From Clostridiales bacterium (GTDB taxonomy: Bacteria > Bacillota > Clostridia > Lachnospirales > Cellulosilyticaceae), in assembly GCA_019418225.1 (NCBI GenBank), contig DYCF01000005.1:85739-149738 (forward strand): DNA of 64,000 nt. Reading direction: 5' to 3'. Of this stretch, positions 1-8,290 are shown one piece after another. The position numbers were made by a program, and so were the translations under genes. How positions within the stretch are numbered: the stretch's first letter is position 1; the number at the start of each line of letters is the position of its first letter. A model generated the notes under the pieces. The model ran no database searches. It saw only the letters and a list, made by a program, of their open reading frames with translations, and had not been told where the DNA came from.

Positions 1-21
1 GTTAGAAAAGTAGTAGGATAA
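1..21 (+). CDS. Possible last codons of an upstream gene (partial)
   Basis: The first 21 bases read in frame as V-R-K-V-V-G followed by a stop. In flagellar operons of Clostridia a CheY-like response regulator often lies just before fliO, and such an ending would fit the last helix of a CheY. Seven codons cannot prove this, so the call rests only on context and an open frame at the window edge. Confidence 0.25.
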   Translation, partial: VRKVVG

Positions 22-75
22 ACAGTAAGATAATAAAATGCATATTTATACAGTGTAAAAATTCACCTGAATATA

Positions 76-145
76 ACGTATATTTATGCATGCAATGTGT
101 ATTAGTGGTATGTCCTTGGGCTACCACTAATACTTGTATATACGT
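76..145 (+). other. Nested inverted repeat upstream of fliO
   Basis: A perfect 12-bp inverted repeat (gtattagtggta at 99-110, taccactaatac at 122-133) closes an 11-base loop. It is enclosed by a second pair of 8-bp arms (acgtatat at 76-83, atatacgt at 138-145). No run of T follows, so it is not a classical intrinsic terminator. It lies between the preceding gene's end and fliO and could be an mRNA processing or stabilising structure within the operon; that role is inference. Confidence 0.6.
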
Positions 146-192
146 AAATATAAATAAAATGGTGATGAAGATTATCTAGAATGGAGGTTAAG

Positions 193-543
193 ATGACAAA
201 AGATATATTCGACATTATATTATTACTTATCGTTTTTGCAGGTATTTTAGCCCTTACATATTATGTGACACAAAAAATGGCGATGATGAGTAAAAAAATG
301 CACTTTAATAAAAATATGGAAATAGTCGAAGTTCTTCAAGTAGGTGGAGCTAACTATATTTATATTATTAAAGTAGGAAATGCCTATCATCTTTTTGCAG
401 GTGGACAAAAACAAGGTCTAAACTATTGCAGACAAATTGATGAAAAAGAACTTCAGTTTAAAGAAGTAGCCTCTGTGTCTTTTGCAGAACAACTTAGCCA
501 TTTTGTGAAAGGTAAAAAGGTGGAAGCCCATGACGAAGAATAA
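193..543 (+). CDS. fliO: Flagellar biosynthesis protein FliO
   Basis: Small membrane protein that helps assemble the FliP ring of the flagellar type III export gate. The protein is about 116 residues with one hydrophobic segment near residues 5-27, followed by a basic cytoplasmic part. This is the usual FliO layout: short, poorly conserved, one membrane span. I start it at the ATG at 193, because GGAGG at 183-187 sits just ahead of it; the ATG at 181 would overlap that ribosome binding site. It overlaps fliP by 14 bases, which suggests coupled translation. The sequence alone is weakly diagnostic, and the call relies on its place directly before fliP. Confidence 0.8.
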   Translation: MTKDIFDIILLLIVFAGILALTYYVTQKMAMMSKKMHFNKNMEIVEVLQVGGANYIYIIKVGNAYHLFAGGQKQGLNYCRQIDEKELQFKEVASVSFAEQLSHFVKGKKVEAHDEE

Positions 544-1312
544 GATAAAGAATATAATACTTGTTTGTAGCCTTGTCTTAGGATGCTTTGTAATTTTAAG
601 CCCTAATGTAATGGCCACAAGTATTACATTTCCAAGTATAACAATTGGTGGTGAAAATGCAAGTGATGTGCAATCAACAAGCAGTGCATTGCAAATGGTA
701 TTTGTACTTACTATTTTAGCTTTAGCACCATCTATTTTAATTATGATGACATCATTTCTTAGGATTATTATTTCATTACATTTTCTAAGATCGGCTATTG
801 GAACGACAACAATGCCACCAAATCAAATTTTAGTAGGGCTTGCTCTATTTTTAACATTCTTTGTAATGAGCCCTATTTTTTCAAATATAAAAACCAATGC
901 CATTGATCCATATCAGAATCATGAGATTACGCAGGAGCAAGCGATTGAAAGAGGGGTAGAACCTTTAAAAGAATTTATGCTGGCTCAAGTACGTGATGAA
1001 GATATTAAATTGTTTATGGATTTATCAGGAAGAGAACCTATAACGGATAGTAGTCAAATATTAAAAGAAATACCTCTACATGTATTAGTACCAGCGTTTA
1101 TTATTAGTGAGTTACGTGCTGGATTTATCATAGGATTTTTAATCTATTTACCTTTCATTGTAATAGATATGGTGGTCTCATCAACACTTATGTCCATGGG
1201 GATGATGATGTTACCACCAGCTATGATTTCATTGCCATTTAAGGTATTATTATTTATTTTAGTCGATGGTTGGAATTTAATCATAGGTCAGATTTTAAAA
1301 ACATTTACTTAG
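530..1312 (+). CDS. fliP: Flagellar export gate protein FliP
   Basis: Core subunit of the flagellar type III export gate in the inner membrane, where five FliP subunits form the channel with FliQ and FliR. The 260-residue protein has an N-terminal signal peptide (hydrophobic 8-25, likely cleaved near A29 after V-M-A), which FliP proteins characteristically carry. Four hydrophobic segments follow. The family signature region around F-I-I-S-E-L-R-A-G-F and M-M-L-P-P-A-M-I-S-L-P-F is clear in the C-terminal third. Length matches the family. It begins inside fliO and is followed after 9 bases by fliQ with an AGGAGG site. Confidence 0.97.
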   Translation: MTKNKIKNIILVCSLVLGCFVILSPNVMATSITFPSITIGGENASDVQSTSSALQMVFVLTILALAPSILIMMTSFLRIIISLHFLRSAIGTTTMPPNQILVGLALFLTFFVMSPIFSNIKTNAIDPYQNHEITQEQAIERGVEPLKEFMLAQVRDEDIKLFMDLSGREPITDSSQILKEIPLHVLVPAFIISELRAGFIIGFLIYLPFIVIDMVVSSTLMSMGMMMLPPAMISLPFKVLLFILVDGWNLIIGQILKTFT

Positions 1313-1321
1313 GAGGATACT

Positions 1322-1585
1322 ATGGAACAACTTGTCTTAGACATTATGCGTGAGACGATGCTGATGATTATTAAGGCATCACTCCCACTATTATTAACAG
1401 GTTTATTAATTGGTCTTATTATCAGTATCTTTCAAACAGCAACCTCAATTCAAGAACAAACATTATCTTTTGTGCCTAAAATAATAGGTGTATTCTTAGC
1501 TCTTATTTTATTTGGTCCATGGATTATGAATATTTTAGAGACATATACAATTAGGATGTTTAGTCTCTTTAGTACATTATTATAA
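1322..1585 (+). CDS. fliQ: Flagellar export gate protein FliQ
   Basis: Small hydrophobic subunit of the FliPQR export channel. At 87 residues with two membrane spans (about 15-38 and 52-75) it has the normal FliQ size. The loop between the spans carries the family motif with Q-T-A-T-S-I-Q-E-Q-T-L-S-F-V-P-K. An AGGAGG ribosome binding site lies just upstream in the 9-base gap after fliP. The call is secure from sequence and position. Confidence 0.97.
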   Translation: MEQLVLDIMRETMLMIIKASLPLLLTGLLIGLIISIFQTATSIQEQTLSFVPKIIGVFLALILFGPWIMNILETYTIRMFSLFSTLL

Positions 1586-1596
1586 GGAATGATGGC

Positions 1597-2382
1597 ATGG
1601 AAGAATTAATGTATTTATATACGCATATCGATGTGTTTTTATTAATATTTTGTCGCATTGTATGTGCCATTGCTTTTTTACCCATTATAAATGAAACTAA
1701 AGTACCACTTAAGGCGATTAGTGGGGTTGCATTATGTTTATCACTTATTACAGCACTAACGATAGGAGAGATAAGCATTACATACAATGAGACGCTTTTA
1801 GGATTTACATTAGCAGTTATAAAGGAAGCTGTTGTAGGACTTATAATAGGGTTTTCATTTCGTATATACTTTCAGATTTACAGTTTTGTAGGGAGTTTAT
1901 GGAGCACACAAGGCGGTTTAAGTATGAGTACGATTATGGATCCCACAAGTAGTGCACAGGTACCTACTATAGGAAAGCTTTATCAATTAGCATTTGCAGT
2001 ACTTTTTATAACAAGTGGTGGTTATCATTGGTTTATTCAAATGGTAGTAGAGTCATTCCATGTGATTCCTATTAATAAAGCAGTTTTTAGTGAAAGTATT
2101 ACCCCTACTATAATAGATGCGGTTGGCGAGTATTTTATAATAGGTTTCAAACTTGCAATTCCAATCTTAAGTATTCTTGTAATTATTGACTGTGGTCTTG
2201 GTATATTGGCTAGAACAGTACCACAAATGAATATGTTTGTCATTGGTATTCCACTTAAAATGTTAGTGTTATTTATACTAATTATATTAACACTTAATTT
2301 AATACCGACATTTAATACAATGATTACAGATGGATTAACGAATACAATTATGAATTTAATACAAGGAATGATGCCACAGTGA
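1597..2382 (+). CDS. fliR: Flagellar export gate protein FliR
   Basis: Single-copy subunit of the FliPQR channel. The 261-residue protein is largely hydrophobic with about six predicted membrane spans. It carries FliR-type segments such as P-L-K-A-I-S-G-V-A and the late P-Q-M-N-M-F-V-I-G-I-P motif near residues 210-219, which is highly conserved in FliR/SctT. Its stop codon overlaps the GTG start of flhB, so the two are probably translationally coupled; in some Clostridia fliR and flhB are even fused. An in-frame ATG at 1609 is a possible alternative start, but the ATG at 1597 has the better-placed GGA site. Confidence 0.95.
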   Translation: MEELMYLYTHIDVFLLIFCRIVCAIAFLPIINETKVPLKAISGVALCLSLITALTIGEISITYNETLLGFTLAVIKEAVVGLIIGFSFRIYFQIYSFVGSLWSTQGGLSMSTIMDPTSSAQVPTIGKLYQLAFAVLFITSGGYHWFIQMVVESFHVIPINKAVFSESITPTIIDAVGEYFIIGFKLAIPILSILVIIDCGLGILARTVPQMNMFVIGIPLKMLVLFILIILTLNLIPTFNTMITDGLTNTIMNLIQGMMPQ

Positions 2383-3488
2383 ATAAGCAATTAATTACTT
2401 TAGATCTTCAGTTTTTCTCGGCAGAAAGTGAAGGTAGAACAGAGAAGGCCACCAGTAAAAAGCGTGAAGACTCTAGAAAAAAGGGACAAGTCGCTAAAAG
2501 TAATGATTTAAATACAGCAGTTATCATAGTGGGGTTTTGCGGTGCAATGACCGTGTTAGGGAGCTATATGTTAAACCAAATTACAAGATATATAAAGTAT
2601 AGCTTTCTACATTTAGGAGATAATGTTCAGATTCAGAATGAAAGTTACTTACTTCTTAATATTGGAGAAGGCATTAAGTCGCTTTTAATTATATGTGTAC
2701 CGCTATGGCTTATTTTAGGATTTGTCGCTTTTATCATTAGTTATATTCAAGTAGGATTTAAAGTAACTTGGGAACCTATGCAGCCTAAGTTTTCAAAAAT
2801 GAACCCTATGAATGGCTTTAAGAGAATGTTTTCTAAGGATATGATTGTGAACTTACTTATTTCAACAGCTAAGGTAAGTGTGTTGGGAACTGTTGTTTAT
2901 AAGATGATTATTGCTAAGGTACCTTTATTTTTAAAGTTTTATGATATGAGTATTCCACAGATTTTTAAGAATATAGGGGGTACTATTTTAAATATTGGTT
3001 TCTTTGTGGGGGGAGCATTCTTAATCCTAGCAGTACTTGATTATGTTTATCAGCGTTACAAGCATGAAGATAGCATTAAAATGACAAAGCAGGAGATTAA
3101 AGAGGAATATAAAAATGCTGAAGGGGACCCACAAATTAAAGGTAAGATTAGACAAAAGATGCGAGAAGGTTCTATGAGACGTATGATGCAAGCTGTACCA
3201 GATGCAGATGTTATCATTACTAACCCAACGCATTTTGCAGTAGCCATAAAATATGATCCTGAAAAAGGAAGTGCACCAGTAGTTGTTGCAAAAGGTGTAG
3301 ATTATGTGGCACAAAAAATTAAAGAAAAAGCAAAAGAGTGTAATATACAGATTGTAGAAAATAGACCACTAGCCAGGTCGCTCTATTACACTGTTGATTT
3401 AGATAGAGAGATTCCACCAGAATTATATGGGGCAGTAGCAGAAGTTTTGGCCTTTGTATATAATTTGGAAAACAAACATAAAAAATAG
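2379..3488 (+). CDS. flhB: Flagellar export substrate-switch protein FlhB
   Basis: Export-gate protein that switches the apparatus from rod/hook to filament substrates by cleaving itself. Residues 1-220 hold four membrane spans and the cytoplasmic tail follows. The autocleavage motif N-P-T-H is seen at residues 282-285, so the normal switch should operate. The C-terminal half shows the family block from K-M-T-K-Q-E-I-K-E-E-Y-K onward. Length (369) is typical. The start is a GTG overlapping the fliR stop as GTGA; GTG is supported by a purine-rich AAGGAATG ahead of it. Confidence 0.96.
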   Translation: MNKQLITLDLQFFSAESEGRTEKATSKKREDSRKKGQVAKSNDLNTAVIIVGFCGAMTVLGSYMLNQITRYIKYSFLHLGDNVQIQNESYLLLNIGEGIKSLLIICVPLWLILGFVAFIISYIQVGFKVTWEPMQPKFSKMNPMNGFKRMFSKDMIVNLLISTAKVSVLGTVVYKMIIAKVPLFLKFYDMSIPQIFKNIGGTILNIGFFVGGAFLILAVLDYVYQRYKHEDSIKMTKQEIKEEYKNAEGDPQIKGKIRQKMREGSMRRMMQAVPDADVIITNPTHFAVAIKYDPEKGSAPVVVAKGVDYVAQKIKEKAKECNIQIVENRPLARSLYYTVDLDREIPPELYGAVAEVLAFVYNLENKHKK

Positions 3489-3499
3489 GAGGGGTTAAA

Positions 3500-5539
3500 G
3501 TGAAATTTAAAGCGGGAGATGCAATACTAGGGTTATTTGTTATTGCTATCATATTTTTAATTATTATTCCATTGCCGGATGCCGTATTAAGTTTGCTACT
3601 TATTTTAAATATTTCTATAGCAGCTATGATATTATTGAGTGCACTTTTTTCAAAAGAACCTCTTGATCTATCATTATTTCCAACGTTGTTACTTTTAACG
3701 ACACTTTTTAGATTAGGCTTAAATATTTCAAGTACAAGGCTTATTTTACAAGATGGTTATGCAGGAGAAGTTGTACAGACCTTTGGAGAATTCGTTGCAG
3801 GCGGAGAATTAGTCATTGGGATTATTATCTTCGTTATTATTACAATTGTAAATATGCAGGTTATCACAAAAGGCTCAGAGCGTGTTGCTGAAGTAACAGC
3901 ACGTTTTACATTAGATGCGATGCCTGGTAAACAAATGGCGATTGATGCGGACTTAAATACAGGTTTTATTGATGAAGCAGAAGCTAAAAAAAGGCGAAAA
4001 AAGATTCAAGATGAAGCGGCGTTTTTTGGTTCCATGGATGGTGCATCTAAATTCGTAAAGAATGATGCTGTGGTTGGTATTTTTATTACACTTATTAATA
4101 TTGTAGGTGGTATTGTCATAGGTGTCGTTATGAAGGACATGGAGTTTGGAGAAGCACTTCAAAAATATACAGTTATGACTGTTGGGGACGGTCTTGTTAG
4201 TGCAATTCCATCCCTACTTATTTCTATTGCAACAGGTATCTTAGTAACGAAAACAGCTTCAGAAGATAGTATGAGTAATGTTATTTTAGGACAAGTTGCT
4301 TATTCACCAGTTGTACTTTATGTTGTAGGTGTTGTTTTAATTATCTTTGGTGTATTTACACCAATGGGGCCACTTACTACGTTGCCGATGGCAGCTGTCT
4401 GGTTCTTCTTAGCGTATCGCATCGGTAAGATGAAACAAGTACAAGCTGTAGAGGATGAAATTGCTTCAGAAGATGAAGAAGTCGGGGAAATTCGTAAACC
4501 AGAAAATGTTATTTCTTTATTACAGGTAGACCCGATTGAATTAGAGTTTGGTTATGGTATGATTCCGCTGGCTGATGTAAATCAAGGTGGAGACTTATTG
4601 GATCGTGTTGTTATGATTAGAAGACAAATTGCGCTAGAATTAGGAACGATTGTACCAATTGTGCGCTTAAGAGATAATATTCAGCTGCAACCTAATGCTT
4701 ATAGTATTAAGATAAAAGGTATTGAAGTGGCAAAAGGTGAAATCTTATTTGACCATTATATGGCTATGAATCCAGGCTATGTAGAAGAAGAAATTGATGG
4801 TATTGCTACAACAGAACCAGCTTTCGGCTTACCAGCATTATGGATTACAGAAGCACAAAGAGAAAAAGCTGAGATGAGAGGTTACACAGTAGTTGACTGT
4901 CCATCTATTGTGGCGACCCATTTGACAGAAGTAATCAAGCGCTATTTACATGAACTTTTAAGTAGACAAGATGTTCAAACATTAATAAATAATGTAAATG
5001 AAACACATCCTACACTGATTAGTGAGTTAACACCAAAGCTTTTAAGTATAGGGGATATTCAAAAGGTACTTGCAAACCTTTTACAAGAAGGTGTATCTAT
5101 AAGAGACCTTGTGACAATCTGTGAAGTACTTGCAGATTATGCTACATCTATTAAAGATACGGATGTGCTTACGGAATATGTAAGACAAGGATTATCTCGT
5201 GCCATTTCTAAACGCATATTTAATTCGGGTACAAATCAAGTGATTACATTAGACCCAGCCATAGAGCAGCAAATTATGGAGCATGTACAACATACAGAGC
5301 AAGGTGCTTACATTGCACTTGATCCAAAGACAATTCAAATGATAATTAATGCATTAAAGAAAGAAATTAATAAATTAACATCAATTGGACTTCAACCTAT
5401 TATTTTAACTTCACCAATTGTACGAATTTACTTTAAGCAACTAACGGCGCAGTATATACCAGATTTAATTGTTATTTCTTACAATGAAGTAGAACAAAAT
5501 GTAGAAGTTCAATCAATAGGAATGGTGAGCATTGCATGA
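3500..5539 (+). CDS. flhA: Flagellar export apparatus protein FlhA
   Basis: Largest membrane subunit of the flagellar export gate; its C-terminal domain forms the cytoplasmic ring that docks chaperone-substrate complexes. The N-terminal 310 residues contain about eight hydrophobic spans. Between them is the FHIPEP-family signature around A-R-F-T-L-D-A-M-P-G-K-Q-M with A-I-D-A-D following. Residues about 345-679 form the soluble domain. Length 679 matches the family. The start is GTG at 3500 with a strong AGGAGG 8 bases upstream. Its stop overlaps the flhF start (ATGA). Confidence 0.97.
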   Translation: MKFKAGDAILGLFVIAIIFLIIIPLPDAVLSLLLILNISIAAMILLSALFSKEPLDLSLFPTLLLLTTLFRLGLNISSTRLILQDGYAGEVVQTFGEFVAGGELVIGIIIFVIITIVNMQVITKGSERVAEVTARFTLDAMPGKQMAIDADLNTGFIDEAEAKKRRKKIQDEAAFFGSMDGASKFVKNDAVVGIFITLINIVGGIVIGVVMKDMEFGEALQKYTVMTVGDGLVSAIPSLLISIATGILVTKTASEDSMSNVILGQVAYSPVVLYVVGVVLIIFGVFTPMGPLTTLPMAAVWFFLAYRIGKMKQVQAVEDEIASEDEEVGEIRKPENVISLLQVDPIELEFGYGMIPLADVNQGGDLLDRVVMIRRQIALELGTIVPIVRLRDNIQLQPNAYSIKIKGIEVAKGEILFDHYMAMNPGYVEEEIDGIATTEPAFGLPALWITEAQREKAEMRGYTVVDCPSIVATHLTEVIKRYLHELLSRQDVQTLINNVNETHPTLISELTPKLLSIGDIQKVLANLLQEGVSIRDLVTICEVLADYATSIKDTDVLTEYVRQGLSRAISKRIFNSGTNQVITLDPAIEQQIMEHVQHTEQGAYIALDPKTIQMIINALKKEINKLTSIGLQPIILTSPIVRIYFKQLTAQYIPDLIVISYNEVEQNVEVQSIGMVSIA

Positions 5540-6678
5540 GAATACTAAAGATTAAGGGTAAAGATGAAAAGGTTATTTTAAGTCAAATTGAAAAGCAGTA
5601 CGGAGATAAGGCAGTTGTACTAAGCACACAAAAAGAAGCAGTAGGACGCTTTAAATTTTTTAAACAAGCTAAAACAGTTGTAACAATTGCTGTAAAAGAT
5701 GAAAATGATGAGGCAACTGATAGTATACATGATGTGATGCAAGAAGCTATGCCAATTGTACTCAAGAAAGAAGAGGAAGCTTCAACAGCTAAGATGCTAT
5801 CAAGTTTAAATGAACAAATAAAAAATATGGAAGTAACTTTAAAGTATATGCAACAAAATGCAAATGCCAACAGTACAAATAATATAGACCCACTAAGTAG
5901 TCATAAGAATGAGCTTCTCACTATATTAGAAGACAAGTTCTTAAGTATAGGGATTAAAAAGCCTCTATGTGATGGGATTTTATCAGCAGTGGAAGATGAA
6001 GCTGATGTTGAAAACGTTGTACGCCTATTATATACAAAGATAGAGGAGCTATTAGGTGAGCATGAGGTAAAAGAAGAATTACCACAAACAGTATTTTTTA
6101 TTGGTTCTACAGGTGTTGGAAAAACAACTACCATTGCAAAGCTTACAGCTAAGTATGTGCTAGAGAAAAAGAAGAAGGTGGTACTTTTTACATCGGATAC
6201 ATATCGTATAGCCGCGATTGAACAGCTTAAAACTTATGCAGATATTCTAGGGGTACCAATAGAAATCATATATGATGAAAAAGATATTCCACAGCTTTTA
6301 GAAAAGTGGGCACATATGGACCATATTTTCATAGATACAGCAGGACGTTCTCATAAAAACAAGGAACAAGTTGAAGAATTATGGAATCTGTTAAACTGTG
6401 TGAATGAGAAAAGGGTATTTTTAGTTATGAATGCCAATACAGCAGCTAAGGATGTTATGAATATTATTGATACTTATGGAAGAGATTCAAATGACTTTGA
6501 ACTGATTATTACCAAGTTAGATGAAACTGATGAAGTGGGAAATATATTAAATATTTCTTGCTATGCACAACGTCCAATTAAATATGTAACAACAGGTCAA
6601 AATGTACCAGCCGATATTAAACTGTTTAATGAAGAAGAATACATTGTTGATTTACTAGGGAGAATACAGTATGAATGA
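5536..6678 (+). CDS. flhF: Flagellar SRP-like GTPase FlhF
   Basis: SRP-family GTPase that places flagella at the right site and works with FlhG. Order of parts: an N-terminal variable domain (1-130), an N domain, and a G domain with P-loop G-S-T-G-V-G-K-T at 190-197. The G domain also shows S-D-T-Y-R-I-A-A-I-E-Q-L, D-T-A-G-R-S and the guanine-specificity motif T-K-L-D. All four GTPase motifs are intact. Length 380 is usual. It overlaps both flhA (4 bases) and flhG (8 bases), so the three are likely translated as a coupled block. Confidence 0.96.
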   Translation: MRILKIKGKDEKVILSQIEKQYGDKAVVLSTQKEAVGRFKFFKQAKTVVTIAVKDENDEATDSIHDVMQEAMPIVLKKEEEASTAKMLSSLNEQIKNMEVTLKYMQQNANANSTNNIDPLSSHKNELLTILEDKFLSIGIKKPLCDGILSAVEDEADVENVVRLLYTKIEELLGEHEVKEELPQTVFFIGSTGVGKTTTIAKLTAKYVLEKKKKVVLFTSDTYRIAAIEQLKTYADILGVPIEIIYDEKDIPQLLEKWAHMDHIFIDTAGRSHKNKEQVEELWNLLNCVNEKRVFLVMNANTAAKDVMNIIDTYGRDSNDFELIITKLDETDEVGNILNISCYAQRPIKYVTTGQNVPADIKLFNEEEYIVDLLGRIQYE

Positions 6679-7549
6679 TCAAGCACAGGTATTAAGAACA
6701 CTAGTGGCAAATAATATGGGAAATGAACCGCTTGAAACCAATGGCAATATGAAAGTTATTACAGTAGCTAGCGGAAAGGGCGGTGTAGGAAAAAGTAACT
6801 TAAGTGTTAATTTAGCACTTGCACTTAAAGAACTAGGCAAAAAGCCTATTATTTTAGATGCAGACTTTGGACTTGCTAATGTAGAGATTATATTAGGAGA
6901 AAGACCGAAATATAATCTCTCTCATTTATTAAATGAACAATGTGAAATAAAGGAACTTGTGACACAGAGTAAATATGATATTTCATTTATTTCTGGTGGG
7001 TCGGGCATTAAAGAAATGTTGTTTTTAACACCCGCACAAATTGAAAAGGTAAGCCGTGCCTTAGCTTCATTAGAAGAAGTAGGCGATCTTTTAGTTGTGG
7101 ACACAGGTGCTGGTATTAATGAGATTGTATTAAAGTTTTGTAAGCTTGCACAAGAAGTATATATTGTAATTACGCCAGAACCTACATCTATTACAGATGG
7201 TTATGCACTTATTAAAACAATTGCAAGTCATATGGTAGAGAAGGTCAAAATCAATATCATCATTAATAAAGCTGTATCAAAACAAGAAGCTGTACAAGTT
7301 TTTCAAAACTTACAAGGTGTGGCAAAGGCCTTTTTAAGTTTAGATATTCATTATAGCGGCTTTGTACCATATGATGAGAAGTTATTTATGGCAGGAAAAG
7401 CTCAAGTACCTATTAGTATTTATGATAAGAAGGCTAAGTCAAGCGTTGCATATAAAGAGATTGCTAAATGTATTTGTGAAATGCCAGTAGAAAATGAATC
7501 AACAAGAGGTCATTGGCTAAATAGATTTAAAGGTTTATTTTCTCATTAG
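6671..7549 (+). CDS. flhG: Flagellar number regulator FlhG (MinD/ParA-type ATPase)
   Basis: MinD-like ATPase that limits flagellar number and stimulates FlhF. The extreme N terminus carries D-Q-A-Q-V-L-R, which matches the known DQAxxLR activator motif that contacts FlhF. The deviant Walker A G-K-G-G-V-G-K-S is at residues 35-42, followed by the Asp-rich A-D-F-G-L-A-N-V-E segment and V-V-D-T-G-A-G-I. The protein is 292 residues, normal for FlhG/YlxH. It begins inside flhF. A 108-base gap separates it from cheB, and the PilZ-domain gene often found here in Clostridia is missing. Confidence 0.95.
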   Translation: MNDQAQVLRTLVANNMGNEPLETNGNMKVITVASGKGGVGKSNLSVNLALALKELGKKPIILDADFGLANVEIILGERPKYNLSHLLNEQCEIKELVTQSKYDISFISGGSGIKEMLFLTPAQIEKVSRALASLEEVGDLLVVDTGAGINEIVLKFCKLAQEVYIVITPEPTSITDGYALIKTIASHMVEKVKINIIINKAVSKQEAVQVFQNLQGVAKAFLSLDIHYSGFVPYDEKLFMAGKAQVPISIYDKKAKSSVAYKEIAKCICEMPVENESTRGHWLNRFKGLFSH

Positions 7550-7657
7550 TTGCCAATTCTTAACAAAAAAAAGCATGTCAATCAAGTATGCATAAAAATA
7601 AACAATAAAAACATTTATAGTAACTATATACTCCATAGTAATAGGAGAATTAATTAG

Positions 7658-8290
7658 ATGAATAATGAGACAACTAAAAAGCCAATATATGAAAAAAATT
7701 ATGAGTATATTGTAGCAATGGGTATATCAACAGGTGGGCCAAAGCTGCTTAGTGAACTTATTAAAAACTTAGATGAGAACTTATCTGCAACATATATTGT
7801 TGTGCAGCATATGCCACCAGGATTTACTAAAACACTAGCTGAAAGACTAAATACAATGACAGCACTTACAGTAAAGGAAGCAGTACATGGTGAGGTGCTT
7901 AAACGAGGTGAAGTGTATATTGCACCAGGGGGCAAGCAACTTAAGGTAAGTAATACAATGACTCCACATATTATCATTACAGATGAGGAGCCTTATAAAG
8001 GACATAAACCGTCAGTAAATGTAATGATGAATGCTTTAGCTCAGAACGCTGAATGTCATAAAAAATATATAGCTATTATTATGACAGGTATGGGATCTGA
8101 TGGCTTAGAAGGTGTTATGAATCTAAAAAAAAGTCAAAGCTGCATAGTCATTGCACAGGATGAAGCTACTTGCACAGTCTATGGTATGCCAAAAGCAATT
8201 ATTAATGCTGGACTAGCAGACTATATATGTCCTAGTCATGAAATTACAAAAATGATTAAAAAGATAGCGGGGGATCAAAATGGAAGTTAG
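7658..8290 (+). CDS. cheB: Protein-glutamate methylesterase CheB, catalytic domain only
   Basis: CheB removes methyl groups from (and deamidates) chemoreceptors during adaptation. The 210-residue protein is entirely methylesterase domain. The catalytic triad is visible as Ser24 in G-I-S-T-G-G, His51 in Q-H-M-P-P-G-F and Asp148 in T-G-M-G-S-D-G. The usual N-terminal receiver domain of about 120 residues is absent, and the 108-base upstream gap cannot hold it. The start has an AGGAG site 11 bases upstream. CheA phosphorylation therefore cannot act through the normal route. Its end overlaps cheA by 11 bases, so it is still in the chemotaxis operon. Confidence 0.9.
   Translation: MNNETTKKPIYEKNYEYIVAMGISTGGPKLLSELIKNLDENLSATYIVVQHMPPGFTKTLAERLNTMTALTVKEAVHGEVLKRGEVYIAPGGKQLKVSNTMTPHIIITDEEPYKGHKPSVNVMMNALAQNAECHKKYIAIIMTGMGSDGLEGVMNLKKSQSCIVIAQDEATCTVYGMPKAIINAGLADYICPSHEITKMIKKIAGDQNGS

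Noticed and set aside
2037..2390. Minus-strand open frame opposite the fliR end
   Set aside because: Composition mirrors a membrane protein read backwards; no start signal and no family match.
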